From the NCBI GenBank assembly GCA_013540605.1, contig JABVCK010000003.1, positions 62,001 through 126,000 of the forward strand: DNA of 64,000 nt, given 5' to 3'. Shown piece after piece: positions 38,118-46,357 of the stretch (positions are counted from its first letter, which is position 1; every line of letters starts with the position of its first letter). The position numbers and the translations under genes were made by a program. The notes under the pieces were generated by a model that searched no databases, had not been told where the DNA came from, and saw only the letters and a program-made list of their open reading frames with translations. The DNA comes from Bacillota bacterium (GTDB lineage Bacteria > Bacillota > Clostridia > Ch29).

Positions 38118-38217
38118 ATAATCTACAACCGTTGTATTAAATCTTCTGAAGCCTGCCTGCGTATACGTCAATGATGCTTTCATCCTTGTTTTGGTAATGA
38201 TTATAAAGAATCCAAAA

Positions 38218-39285
38218 CTATTTATATAGCCCTTCTTCCAAATTGCCCCGCATAACACATGGCATCACATTTCTTATGATTTCAAAAAGTGAATTGCTGA
38301 AAATATTTTCTACTTTATTGCATTTAAGGTAAGCCTCGCCCATCGAATTTATAATCATATATTCGCCGTTAGCCTGAATTTTTTTACTGATATTCTGCAT
38401 ATCAGTAAACCATTCAAAGGCCAGCAGCGGCAGCCCCGTTTCACCTCTTTCAAAGCAAACATAGTCATACATGGCGTTCCTGCACGAAACAGAAATCCCT
38501 CCATCGGCAATAAACATGCCAAATACGCTGCCAAGGGAAATTGCGGAGTGGATATATTCGGCAGTGGCCAAATTTTCAAAGTTTCTATCATTATAACCTG
38601 TATGAAATCCGTAAAGGCAGCGATTGTCCCTTAAAATATGAAAAGCCCGCGTGCAGTATTCGCTGTTTAGGTCGGTATCCGGCACATGGACTGAAACCAC
38701 AATATTATGGCCTTTCCGGATCCATTCAACGGATTGCGACGTGATGAGTTCAGGAGGCGTTTTCAGAGCAAAAACACACTCTTCAAAACGTCCGGCGATT
38801 TTACAAATGGCGTCAATATCCTTCACTCTTTGAGGACAGAAGATATAGCTGTAAATGCCAAGCTCTCTCCCCTCACGGATAAACGCCTCGGTTCGATCAA
38901 AAAAAGCAGGAACATAGCTCAAGGCATCGAAAATCAAAACCCATGGAAGGGAACAATCTATTGCCGCCTGCCGCTTTTGCAGTTTATTTGCGCCATAGGT
39001 CAAGCTGCTGTACCCCAAATTGATTCCGACTGTTTTTATTGTGCTGATATCGATATTGGCAATCATTCTGGAAACCAGTTTGTTGTATGGATTGCGGACA
39101 TCGGAGATTACTTTTTTGGCTGTGCTGAAAAACCATTTTTGATTTTCGCTTTGTGAAAAAAGCAGACCTAAATCAATCAGGTTTCTGATGCTTCGTTTTG
39201 TGTCTCTCCGCATATCCTCAATGGCTTTGCTGACTGCTATATTAATTGTTTGCCGCATTAACCGGTGATGCAAATCCAAAATCAA
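38218..39285 (-). CDS. Radical-SAM-like pseudoenzyme without cluster cysteines
   Basis: The 355-residue protein is divergent from, and visibly related to, the radical-SAM enzyme at 39474. Matching landmarks include INLGYSS...LQKRQAAIDCSLPWVLIFD (relative: IGYQKQDKLREAYDCNIPWAILMD), EAFIREGRELGIYSYIF (relative: DSIIRQGKEMGVYFYLY) and FEECVFALKT (relative: HKDCVFAAFT). Where the enzyme has CNLKCTGC, this protein reads YVPAFFDRT, so the iron-sulfur cluster cannot form. The C-terminal cysteine clusters are also missing. The frame is intact with no stop, so it is kept as a protein, perhaps as a partner or regulator. The start is TTG (39285), 4 bases after AAAGGAG. Confidence 0.72.
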   Translation of the reverse strand: MILDLHHRLMRQTINIAVSKAIEDMRRDTKRSIRNLIDLGLLFSQSENQKWFFSTAKKVISDVRNPYNKLVSRMIANIDISTIKTVGINLGYSSLTYGANKLQKRQAAIDCSLPWVLIFDALSYVPAFFDRTEAFIREGRELGIYSYIFCPQRVKDIDAICKIAGRFEECVFALKTPPELITSQSVEWIRKGHNIVVSVHVPDTDLNSEYCTRAFHILRDNRCLYGFHTGYNDRNFENLATAEYIHSAISLGSVFGMFIADGGISVSCRNAMYDYVCFERGETGLPLLAFEWFTDMQNISKKIQANGEYMIINSMGEAYLKCNKVENIFSNSLFEIIRNVMPCVMRGNLEEGLYK

Positions 39286-39376
39286 TCAACTCCTTTGCGT
39301 TAATCCTATTGTACAGTATTCCCTTTTGTTATTTTACCTTGAAACAAAAAAGCTCTCTATTGACAGATATACAAAA

Positions 39377-39395
39377 GTGTAAAGTATTTTTACAC
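39377..39395. promoter_or_regulatory. Divergent-promoter operator candidate
   Basis: GTGTAAA-GTATT-TTTACAC is a perfect 7-bp inverted repeat in the 188-base gap between the pseudoenzyme and the radical-SAM gene. A TTGACA box at 39360-39365 leads into it, so a bound regulator would block rightward transcription. The second TetR protein is a candidate binder. Confidence 0.55.
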
Positions 39396-39473
39396 CCTAT
39401 GATTCTGTCTAATTACCGTGATTATTCGATATGTTAAACTCTAAATTAGATTAATTCGGGAGGTAACAAAATC

Positions 39474-40868
39474 ATGAATGAAAGAATCAGCTCAATGGGC
39501 TTGAAGCTGGCATATTTCTATCTGGATTCGAATCCTGATAAAAATATTCCAAAGCTTATGAACTGGGTAGACCGATTTGACAAAGATGATTCTATGAAAG
39601 GTCAGCGTCAGGCAATTCGTAAAATAATTGAGGATAAGAATAACAACTGGTATCAGCTTATCCTGAGCTTATGGAATGACCTTGACGCGGGAGTGAGAAA
39701 GGCATTTTTTAATAACTTTATCATCAACGCCACGGCCATTGGATATCAGAAGCAAGATAAATTGAGAGAAGCGTACGATTGCAACATTCCTTGGGCAATC
39801 CTTATGGACCCTACATCCGCCTGCAATCTCAAATGCACCGGCTGCTGGGCTGCGGATTATGGCAACCAGCTTTCCATGAGCCTTGAAACCTTGGACAGTA
39901 TCATCCGGCAAGGCAAGGAGATGGGCGTGTATTTTTATCTGTATTCCGGCGGTGAGCCGCTTGTCCGCAAAAAGGATATTATCAAGCTTTGCGAAAAGCA
40001 TAAGGACTGCGTATTTGCCGCTTTCACCAATGGTACACTGATCGATGAAGAATTTGCGGATGAAATGCTGCGGGTCAAAAATTTTATTCCCGCCATCAGT
40101 ATCGAGGGCTTTGAGGAAGCTACGGATTCAAGGCGCGGCAAAGGCACCTACAAAGCTGTTATCCGGGCGATGGAGATATTGAAAAAGAAAAAGCTTGCCT
40201 TTGGAACCTCCTGCTGCTACACCAGACATAACACAGAGGTAATCGGAAGTGAGGAATTCTTTGATGATATGATAGAAAAGGGCGCGAAGTTCGCATGGTT
40301 CTTTACATATATGCCGGTAGGCGTCGATTCGCCGTCCGACCTGCTGGTCACCGCCGAACAGCGCGAATTCATGTATCGGCAGATCCGCAAATTCCGTGAA
40401 ACAAAACCCCTGTTTACCTTGGACTTTTGGAATGACGGCGAGTTTGTGGAGGGTTGTATTGCAGGCGGAAGAAGATATCTGCATATCAACGCGGGCGGGG
40501 ACATCGAGCCCTGTGCGTTCATACACTATTCAGACTCGAATATCTATCAAAAGACCTTGCTTGAGGCGCTTAGATCTCCGTTATTTATGCAGTACCACAA
40601 AAACCAACCCTTTAATGAGAATCATCTGCGTCCATGCCCTCTGCTTGACAATCCGGGCCGTCTTTCCAGGATGGTTGAAGTTTCCGGTGCAAAATCCACA
40701 GATATGATGAAGCCGCAAAATGTTCAGGATTTAAGCGCGAAATGTGTGAACGCCGCCGAGAATTGGGCGATAGCCGCCGATAGAATCTGGAGTGAATCCC
40801 ACGCTTGTGCCGGCTGCACTGCCTGTGGTGGAAGCGCGGTAAAGGAAACGATATCCACTTCTGCCTGA
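39474..40868 (+). CDS. Radical-SAM enzyme with SPASM-like C-terminus
   Basis: This 464-residue protein has an N-terminal helical region (~1-105) not found in most radical-SAM proteins, then the core. It has the cluster motif C117-NLK-C121-TG-C124-W, the SAM-binding GGEP (YSGGEPLVRK), and later strands through AISIEGFEEATDSRRG. The C-terminal part has a SPASM-like pattern (EGCIAGGRRYLHINAGGDIEPCAF) and a final C-x2-C-x2-C (CAGCTACGG) for extra clusters. The substrate is unknown. GGGAGG precedes the ATG by 10 bases. A hairpin follows the stop. The divergent gene is its cysteine-less relative. Confidence 0.85.
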   Translation: MNERISSMGLKLAYFYLDSNPDKNIPKLMNWVDRFDKDDSMKGQRQAIRKIIEDKNNNWYQLILSLWNDLDAGVRKAFFNNFIINATAIGYQKQDKLREAYDCNIPWAILMDPTSACNLKCTGCWAADYGNQLSMSLETLDSIIRQGKEMGVYFYLYSGGEPLVRKKDIIKLCEKHKDCVFAAFTNGTLIDEEFADEMLRVKNFIPAISIEGFEEATDSRRGKGTYKAVIRAMEILKKKKLAFGTSCCYTRHNTEVIGSEEFFDDMIEKGAKFAWFFTYMPVGVDSPSDLLVTAEQREFMYRQIRKFRETKPLFTLDFWNDGEFVEGCIAGGRRYLHINAGGDIEPCAFIHYSDSNIYQKTLLEALRSPLFMQYHKNQPFNENHLRPCPLLDNPGRLSRMVEVSGAKSTDMMKPQNVQDLSAKCVNAAENWAIAADRIWSESHACAGCTACGGSAVKETISTSA

Positions 40869-40882
40869 TATGTGGGATGCTG

Positions 40883-40924
40883 CTGCCGGAGAGGCTTTAT
40901 GAATAGCTTCTCCGGCAGTATTTG
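40883..40924 (+). terminator. Terminator after the radical-SAM gene
   Basis: CTGCCGGAGA and TCTCCGGCAG form a perfect 10-bp stem around a 16-base loop, followed by TATTTG, 15 bases past the stop codon. Confidence 0.8.
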
Positions 40925-41059
40925 AGTAATTTTGCCGTGGAACGTTTTGAGTATCAATAAGGCGTGATGAGTACCGCCTTAAGTGATGTATGCTTATAAA
41001 CCCATGCTTTTCATGTACTATAAAAGAGCAGCCTGTATTATTAGGAGTAGTGGAATATC

Positions 41060-41824
41060 ATGATTTTAGTAAAATGGTTTTTATGGTTGATTGCTTATAG
41101 CTTTATAGGATGGATCTATGAATCCATCGTATGTTCCATTGGACAAAGAAAGCTGGTGAACCGCGGGTTTTTAAATGGGCCTGTGTGTCCGGTGTATGGG
41201 TTTGGAGCGTTAGCTTGCATACTTTTTCTGGATCAAAGAACAGACAATGTGTTTATATTGTTCTTTGCCGGAATGCTTTTAACCTGTACGGTGGAATACA
41301 TCACTGCGCTTCTGCTTGAAAAGCTGTTTGATGCAAAATGGTGGGACTATTCGCATCACCGTTTCAACATTCAGGGCCGGGTCTGCCTTTTGGGAGCCGT
41401 GGTTTTTGGTATTCTGACGGTGCTGCTTATCAAGTATATCCATCCGTTTGTCAGCGGACTGATCGACCAATTGCCCGACTGGGCACTGGTCACCTCCTCT
41501 GTTTTCATTTTTATCATTATCATGCTTGATTTATATGTAACCGTACACCATCTTCTGCTTCTCAATGGCAGGTTAAAGGAAATTCAGGCGGCATTAAATG
41601 GTTTCCTGGAACAGTATGCAAAACGTGCCGGAGAACTGAAGGACACCTTGTTTGATAAATTTGAAGAAAACGAGTATTACAGCGAACGCATCAAAAGGCT
41701 GTTTAGGCTGAACCGGTTTCAGAGCATAAGGCTTGCCCGTGCCTTTCCAAAATTAAGGTTTATAAAATATAACGATGCATGGCAAACGCTGAAAAGCATT
41801 TTGCTTAGTAACAACAAGAATTAG
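41060..41824 (+). CDS. CmpB-like (ABC-type IV) membrane protein
   Basis: The 254-residue protein has about five membrane helices in its first 165 residues and a helical, charged C-terminal tail. The start (WFLWLIAYSFIGWIYESIVCSIGQRKLVNRGFLNGPVCPVYGFGA) and the EYITALLLEKLFDAKWWDYSHHRFNIQGRVCL segment are hallmarks of the family annotated as putative ABC-transporter type IV / CmpB. No ABC ATPase is nearby and the family's true function is unknown. AGGAG lies about 12 bases upstream of the ATG, rather far. Confidence 0.82.
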   Translation: MILVKWFLWLIAYSFIGWIYESIVCSIGQRKLVNRGFLNGPVCPVYGFGALACILFLDQRTDNVFILFFAGMLLTCTVEYITALLLEKLFDAKWWDYSHHRFNIQGRVCLLGAVVFGILTVLLIKYIHPFVSGLIDQLPDWALVTSSVFIFIIIMLDLYVTVHHLLLLNGRLKEIQAALNGFLEQYAKRAGELKDTLFDKFEENEYYSERIKRLFRLNRFQSIRLARAFPKLRFIKYNDAWQTLKSILLSNNKN

Positions 41825-42005
41825 TATACCTTGAAGGTAAGTATTGCAGCGCCGAATTTTTCGCTCTGTAAATCAAAGAAAGTCAGAGCGCATTGGCTTT
41901 CCTATTTCACAGACCTACGGATTTCGGTTTTGGGGGTAAGTCGGGATATGTGTCCATCATCTTTCATTTAAAAAAATGTAATTTAACAGGAAGGAGAATG
42001 CATTT

Positions 42006-42680
42006 ATGCTTGGATTGGCTTTAGAAGGAGGCGGTGCAAAGGGTGCTTTCCATATGGGAGCAGTAAAGGCTTTTCTTGACGAAGGGTATGTATTTGATGG
42101 AGTCGCGGGTACATCCATCGGCGCTCTTAATGGAGCTATTATTGCGCAGGGGGATTTTGACCTGGGTTATCAATGGTGGGGAAAAATGGACACCTCTTTG
42201 CTGTTTGATATTGATCAGACACATATACAAAACTTCATGAATAAAAAGATAGATAAAGAGGTTCTCTTTTATCTATCTTCAAAAGTAAAGAATATCGTTG
42301 AAAACAGAGGTTTGGATACAAAAAAGATCCGTGAAACCCTGAAACTTATTATCGATGAAGAAAAACTTCGGCAATCCCATACCGATTTTGGGATTGTTAC
42401 GGTTTCCATGTCGGATTTAAAGCCTCTGGAGCTTTACAAGGAAGATATCCCTTACGGGAAAATGATAGATTACCTGATGGCAAGCGCGAATTTCCCAGCT
42501 TTCAGAATTGAACCCATAGAAGGGAAATTCTATATTGACGGCGGATTCTATGATAACTGCCCTATTAATCTTCTCAGCAGAAAAGGGTATCAGGAAGTAA
42601 TCACTATACGGACTATGGGCATCGGGCGAATAAGGAAAATTGAGGACGAACATGAGAATGAATACAAAAATTCGGCATGA
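42006..42680 (+). CDS. Patatin-like phospholipase
   Basis: The 224-residue protein has the patatin catalytic set: oxyanion loop LALEGGGAKGAFHMGAV at the N-terminus, nucleophile serine in GTSIGALNGA near residue 38, and the dyad aspartate in DGGFYDNCP near residue 178. The family hydrolyses acyl chains from lipids. The C-terminus ends soon after (IRTMGIGRIRKIEDEHENEYKNSA), while relatives usually continue for 50 or more residues, so it may be truncated, though all catalytic residues remain. AAGGAG precedes the ATG. It follows the CmpB-like gene by 181 bases with no clear terminator. Confidence 0.85.
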   Translation: MLGLALEGGGAKGAFHMGAVKAFLDEGYVFDGVAGTSIGALNGAIIAQGDFDLGYQWWGKMDTSLLFDIDQTHIQNFMNKKIDKEVLFYLSSKVKNIVENRGLDTKKIRETLKLIIDEEKLRQSHTDFGIVTVSMSDLKPLELYKEDIPYGKMIDYLMASANFPAFRIEPIEGKFYIDGGFYDNCPINLLSRKGYQEVITIRTMGIGRIRKIEDEHENEYKNSA

Positions 42681-43301
42681 CAACACCTGCATATTTTCTG
42701 CTCATCCTGTGTAAAGCAGGTGCTGCCGTGTAGGTCGGAGATGATATTGTATGGAGCTTACGAAGTACAATATCAAGCCGTTCCTTGCCCCTTCCAACGT
42801 ACACTATAAGAATGAATTCGAAAACTAACATGGAAATTGTGTATGATGTTGGAAATTAACAATAAAAAGGTTGATGACCAATAATAGTTATACGTTGGAC
42901 TTTGAAAACAAAATATGCTGCGTATGTGGAGAAAAAAAGGGCATAAGAAAGCTAAGCCTATGTAATAAGGCTTTTAAAATTTTTCAAAAGGTTTTGTAAA
43001 GCAGGCTATTAAGCAGCTTGCCCGGACATTTCCACAAGTAGTGGAATAATAAGGTTTTTCAATTCCATAATAGTCAAACCAGCACCTGCACTTTATACCT
43101 TTTGGATACAAGCACATGGGTAGGTTGGGGTATTTTGACCCATAACCTGTTAAATGCAGTAAAATATGCGTAATATCAGGGATAGTGGCCACGAATAACC
43201 GGTATGAAATTGTCAAGGAACCAAAATTTATATTCAACCCCTGAGGGTTTTATCAAAAAATCATTTTTCAGGGACACTAAGTATCTTGCTTATTTCTCCA
43301 A
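42681..43301. other. Largely non-coding stretch, possible transposase relic
   Basis: No full gene is visible. A 41-codon Cys-containing frame is listed separately. In the rightward direction around 43045-43170 a broken reading contains TSTWVGWGILTHNLLNAVKY, which resembles the end of transposases (pattern GxLTHNLxK), with stops on both sides. I take this as a weak sign of an old insertion sequence. No terminal inverted repeats were found. Confidence 0.35.
42874..42999 (+). CDS. Possible small Cys-rich peptide (41 aa)
   Basis: The frame encodes 41 residues with a CCVCGEKKG knuckle and one later cysteine, which could bind a metal ion. AAAAGG sits 4-5 bases before the ATG, but short. The region around it looks degraded, so it may be a fragment rather than a gene. 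No family is recognised. Confidence 0.25.
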   Translation: MTNNSYTLDFENKICCVCGEKKGIRKLSLCNKAFKIFQKVL

Positions 43302-43330
43302 TTGACAACCACTTATCCACTGTATAGAAT
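43302..43330 (+). promoter_or_regulatory. Promoter of the 345-aa hypothetical gene
   Basis: TTGACA and TAGAAT are separated by exactly 17 bases, giving a start near 43337 and a leader of about 43 bases. Confidence 0.75.
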
Positions 43331-43379
43331 AATATCACAATAATACTTAAAGATATTTGAATTAAGGAGCGAAATACAT

Positions 43380-44417
43380 ATGTCAAAATCAACAAAACCT
43401 ACAACAAAAGAGTGGCTTGCACTATATGAAGCATCTGTTACATTCAAGAAATCCGCTTGCTGGGAGTGGATGTATGACGATGATATATTTGGAATCCAGG
43501 ATCCAGAAACCGGCGAGATCTCGTTCTGCTGTATAATGGGCAATGCAGGAGAACATTTTGCAGTTGCCGGGTATCTTGGCAATGAAGGTCTTGATGGGAT
43601 ACTAAAAATGCTCTCAGGTGAACTTGAACCTGATGACCCTGATAATATGTTTGTTCAGAAGTGCCTGATGTGTTCCTTTGAAGATAGAACATTGCTTGCA
43701 CCAGAGGATTTAAGAGTAATTAAGAAATTGGGGCTTAAATTCAGAGGCAAGAATGCATGGCCAGTATTCAGACATTATGCGCCTGGCCTTTTCCCGTGGT
43801 TCATAACCGGGCAGCAATGCCGTTTTTTAACGCATATCCTTAACCAAGCATTGGAAGTATCGCTCCGCTGCCGTGAAAGCAAGGATATCCTCGAACACAA
43901 GACCATTCAAACTTATTTTGTAAGGACAAGTAAAAAAACATCAAACGGCGATATTGTCTGGGAAGATAAATATATTGAAATCGAACCTTTCCACCCTGCA
44001 TTTGTATCGTTTCATATTACCGATGAAATACGTGTTCGCAAACTTGCATCAATACAACCTGACAAACGGCTGGCACTTGAAGCAGATACTTTCTATATTC
44101 CCAACCCAGTGAAGGAGAAAGGACGACCCTATTATCCAAAAGTCTGTGCCCTGCTAGACCATCATTCCGGCATGGTACTGTCTTTTGACATGCTTTCCAA
44201 TTTAAGTACGGAAGGTCATAAGTGTATTGAATTGCTTGCAGACTTTATTGAGCATACCGGTAAAAAGCCCTCAAAACTTTTCGTTGCAAGAGAGGAAACC
44301 TACTATCTGTTCCTCGACCTATGTAATCAGATTGATATCACGCTTGAAATGGTTGAACATCTGGAATTTGCTGAAGAAATGCGATTTGGTCTGCTGAATT
44401 TTCCATCTTTCCAATAG
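43380..44417 (+). CDS. Hypothetical protein, DUF6930/7309-like
   Basis: The 345-residue acidic, soluble protein lacks a signal peptide or membrane helix. It looks two-domain: residues ~1-200 (KEWLALYEASVTFKKSACWEWMYDDDIFGIQDPETGEISFCCIMG) and ~210-345 (LEADTFYIPNPVKEKGRPYYPKVCALLDHHSGMVLSFDML, then KPSKLFVAREETYYLFLDLCNQIDI). This layout reminds me of the DUF7309-DUF6930 proteins of unknown function, but I cannot confirm it. It has its own promoter and AAGGAG site. Its neighbours are fragments, so context gives no role. Confidence 0.55.
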   Translation: MSKSTKPTTKEWLALYEASVTFKKSACWEWMYDDDIFGIQDPETGEISFCCIMGNAGEHFAVAGYLGNEGLDGILKMLSGELEPDDPDNMFVQKCLMCSFEDRTLLAPEDLRVIKKLGLKFRGKNAWPVFRHYAPGLFPWFITGQQCRFLTHILNQALEVSLRCRESKDILEHKTIQTYFVRTSKKTSNGDIVWEDKYIEIEPFHPAFVSFHITDEIRVRKLASIQPDKRLALEADTFYIPNPVKEKGRPYYPKVCALLDHHSGMVLSFDMLSNLSTEGHKCIELLADFIEHTGKKPSKLFVAREETYYLFLDLCNQIDITLEMVEHLEFAEEMRFGLLNFPSFQ

Positions 44418-44597
44418 AAAACTCATGATAAATACGCGTTGAAATCTGCAAAAAAGTTGGAAACCCAATATTGTTTCAGATTGGCTAACCTTTACTGTTA
44501 ATAATGATTGTTTACGGCAAACACCGTTCCATGATATATAAAGGGTTAGCCAGAACCTCCTCATGAATTAGACAAAAGAACCTGCCCGTGTCTGTCC

Positions 44598-45323
44598 ATG
44601 CTGAATATGAAGAGTACAAGTCGAGCTGCAGTATATTTTGCAGCTTCACTTGTATTTTTATTGAATAAGGGATTTGTAAAGAAGGTCAGGAGTAACTTAT
44701 ATACATGTGTGAATATTGCAACGGGAGAAGTAATAGCCTCCAAGTACCAAATAGCCTGTGCATGTAATAGCACCGCCTATTTATCACATCACACAGCCTT
44801 TGAATATTATGGCGTGGCAAATCAAGTATATTATGAAGTATATGTGTCCTCGGACACAAGGTTTAGAGATTTTGAATTCGAGGGATTTAACTATAAATAT
44901 ATAGCTCCAAAACTGAGTGATGGTATAATACAGCCCAAAAATACCGAAGGCATAAAAATAACAGACATGGAGCGTACCGTTGTTGACAGTATAAAGGATT
45001 TTGAGAAAATAGGCGGACTTGAAGAATTGTTAAATTGCCTTTCATTAATACATTATCTGGATGCAGAAAAACTAATCAGGTATTTAGATGGCTACAATAC
45101 ACAGGCACTTTATCAAAAAACAGGTTTTATTTTAGAGCATTATATGAATGAGATGCAATTGCCGGAGGACTTTATCGATTACTGCAAAAGCAAAATAGGC
45201 AAAAGTACTCGTTATTTGCTGAAGGAGTTAAGATATACTGGTACCTATAATAGGGAATGGAGATTAATTGTGCCGAAAGGTCTTTTCGATATAACAGAGC
45301 AGGGCGGTGGCGAGCTTGTCTAA
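44598..45323 (+). CDS. AbiEi-family antitoxin, N-terminus shortened
   Basis: This 241-residue protein is the antitoxin and repressor of type IV AbiE systems. After a partial winged helix (LLNKGFVKKVRSNLYTCVN, residues ~22-40) comes the AbiEi core (QIACACNSTAYLSHHTAFEYYGVANQVYYEVYVSS; TDMERTVVDSIKDFEKIGGLEELLNCL). Members normally begin with a complete helix-turn-helix; here only its end is left, and the first ATG has no ribosome site, so the 5' end may be lost. The toxin gene overlaps its stop by 17 bases, as usual, but that toxin is cut short. Confidence 0.78.
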   Translation: MLNMKSTSRAAVYFAASLVFLLNKGFVKKVRSNLYTCVNIATGEVIASKYQIACACNSTAYLSHHTAFEYYGVANQVYYEVYVSSDTRFRDFEFEGFNYKYIAPKLSDGIIQPKNTEGIKITDMERTVVDSIKDFEKIGGLEELLNCLSLIHYLDAEKLIRYLDGYNTQALYQKTGFILEHYMNEMQLPEDFIDYCKSKIGKSTRYLLKELRYTGTYNREWRLIVPKGLFDITEQGGGELV

Positions 45324-45729
45324 TTATGACAAAATATACATTGGCAAAAGAGCAGAGAAATTAGGCTTTGTTCGTGATACGCTGGAAAAGGTGTACCGCT
45401 TGGCAGATATTCTGGAGTATTTGAATACAAATCCTTTACTCAAGGAAAGCCTCGCATTAAAGGGTGGTACTGCAATCAATCTGACTATTTTTAATCTGCC
45501 CAGATTGTCCGTTGATATTGACCCGGATTACTTAAAGGCAGACAGTAAGGAAGAGATGTTAAAAAACAGAGAGATTATCAATTCTACTGTCACAAGATAT
45601 ATGCTTTCACAGGGCTATACACAGAGCCCAAAAACTAAGACGCATCACAGCCTTAATTCATGGGTATATGAGTACATAAATACCGGTGGTAACAAGGACA
45701 TTATCAAGCTGGAAATCAATTATGCATAA
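45307..45729 (+). pseudogene. AbiEii nucleotidyltransferase toxin, truncated
   Basis: The first 140 residues of the toxin remain: an N-terminal helix, the nucleotidyltransferase motif LALKGGTAINL near residue 55, and LSVDIDPDY with the metal-binding aspartates near 75. AbiEii proteins are about 270-320 residues; here the frame ends at TAA (45727-45729) in KLEINYA, and the following bases are antisense to a nitroreductase fragment. The C-terminal half is therefore missing by rearrangement and the toxin is probably inactive. The start is GTG at 45307, with TTG at 45316 possible. Confidence 0.8.
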
Positions 45730-45834
45730 AAGCCTGGTATTTAGCGTATGTTCCTCTTGGCAAGGGTGTAACAATAGGAAAACTGGATAAAATTTATATA
45801 TTGGAATAGTTCTAAACTCTGAATTAGGTTTGCA

Positions 45835-46357
45835 CCAGACACGGTAAAACCAGTCCAAATACCGGCTGTAAGTCTGCGCAGTATCACGTTTATAGAAAGT
45901 AACCCCCATATTCTTGTCTGCTTTATCGTATTCATTTACCACCGTCTCAAGTTCAACAGCTTCTAGCCGACGGTACTCGTTATAATGCACAATCCCCGGA
46001 CCATCCAACCGGCCTCTTGCAATGGCATGGTCCTTATCCGAATATCCGAGGATAAGCGCGATTACAGGGAAACAGTATTTTTGCGGGAAAGGGATGACCC
46101 AGGTATTCGGCAGTATCCTTCAAACGGGTGAAATCCAGGCAGAAAATCAAGGCCTTGCTGCCAACATATTCAAGGTACTCCTTCATTACTGCCTTATCGT
46201 TGACGACGATAATGGAATAGCTTTGCCGTGCTGAAGCATTGGCAGCTCTTACGCTGGCTTTAATTATTGCATCTAGGTCCTCACCGGTTATCTCCCGTGA
46301 AGAAAAATTGCCATGGGTAGAATGCAGGTTATGTATGGTTTTAAAAGTGTCGTTCAT
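45835..46357 (-). pseudogene. Nitroreductase-family gene with internal deletion
   Basis: The N-terminal ~100 residues are clear: FKTIHNLHSTHGNFSSREITGEDLDAIIKASVRAANASARQSYSIIVV, then VGSKALIFCLDFTRLKDTAEYLGHPF. The sequence then jumps, with a frame change, to ALILGYSDKDHAIARGRLDGPGIVHYNEYRRL and the tail YLDWFYRVWCK. About 70-80 residues in the middle are deleted near 46025-46050, removing part of the FMN site. It would have been the second gene of a MarR-hydrolase-nitroreductase operon. The 3' limit is approximate. Confidence 0.78.

Noticed and set aside
39474-40868. Assigning the radical-SAM enzyme to membrane-spanning lipid (Mss/Tes) synthesis
   Set aside because: The lipid-related neighbours made this tempting, but the core motif and flanking domains do not match my recollection of those enzymes, so no substrate is claimed.
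42974-43237. Minus-strand 87-codon frame in the gap after patatin
   Set aside because: No ribosome site, odd composition, and the opposite strand carries transposase-like sequence instead.
45658-46008. Minus-strand 116-codon gene overlapping the AbiEii end
   Set aside because: Its first part is the C-terminal piece of the nitroreductase, entered after a frame change; the rest is read-through antisense to the toxin gene.
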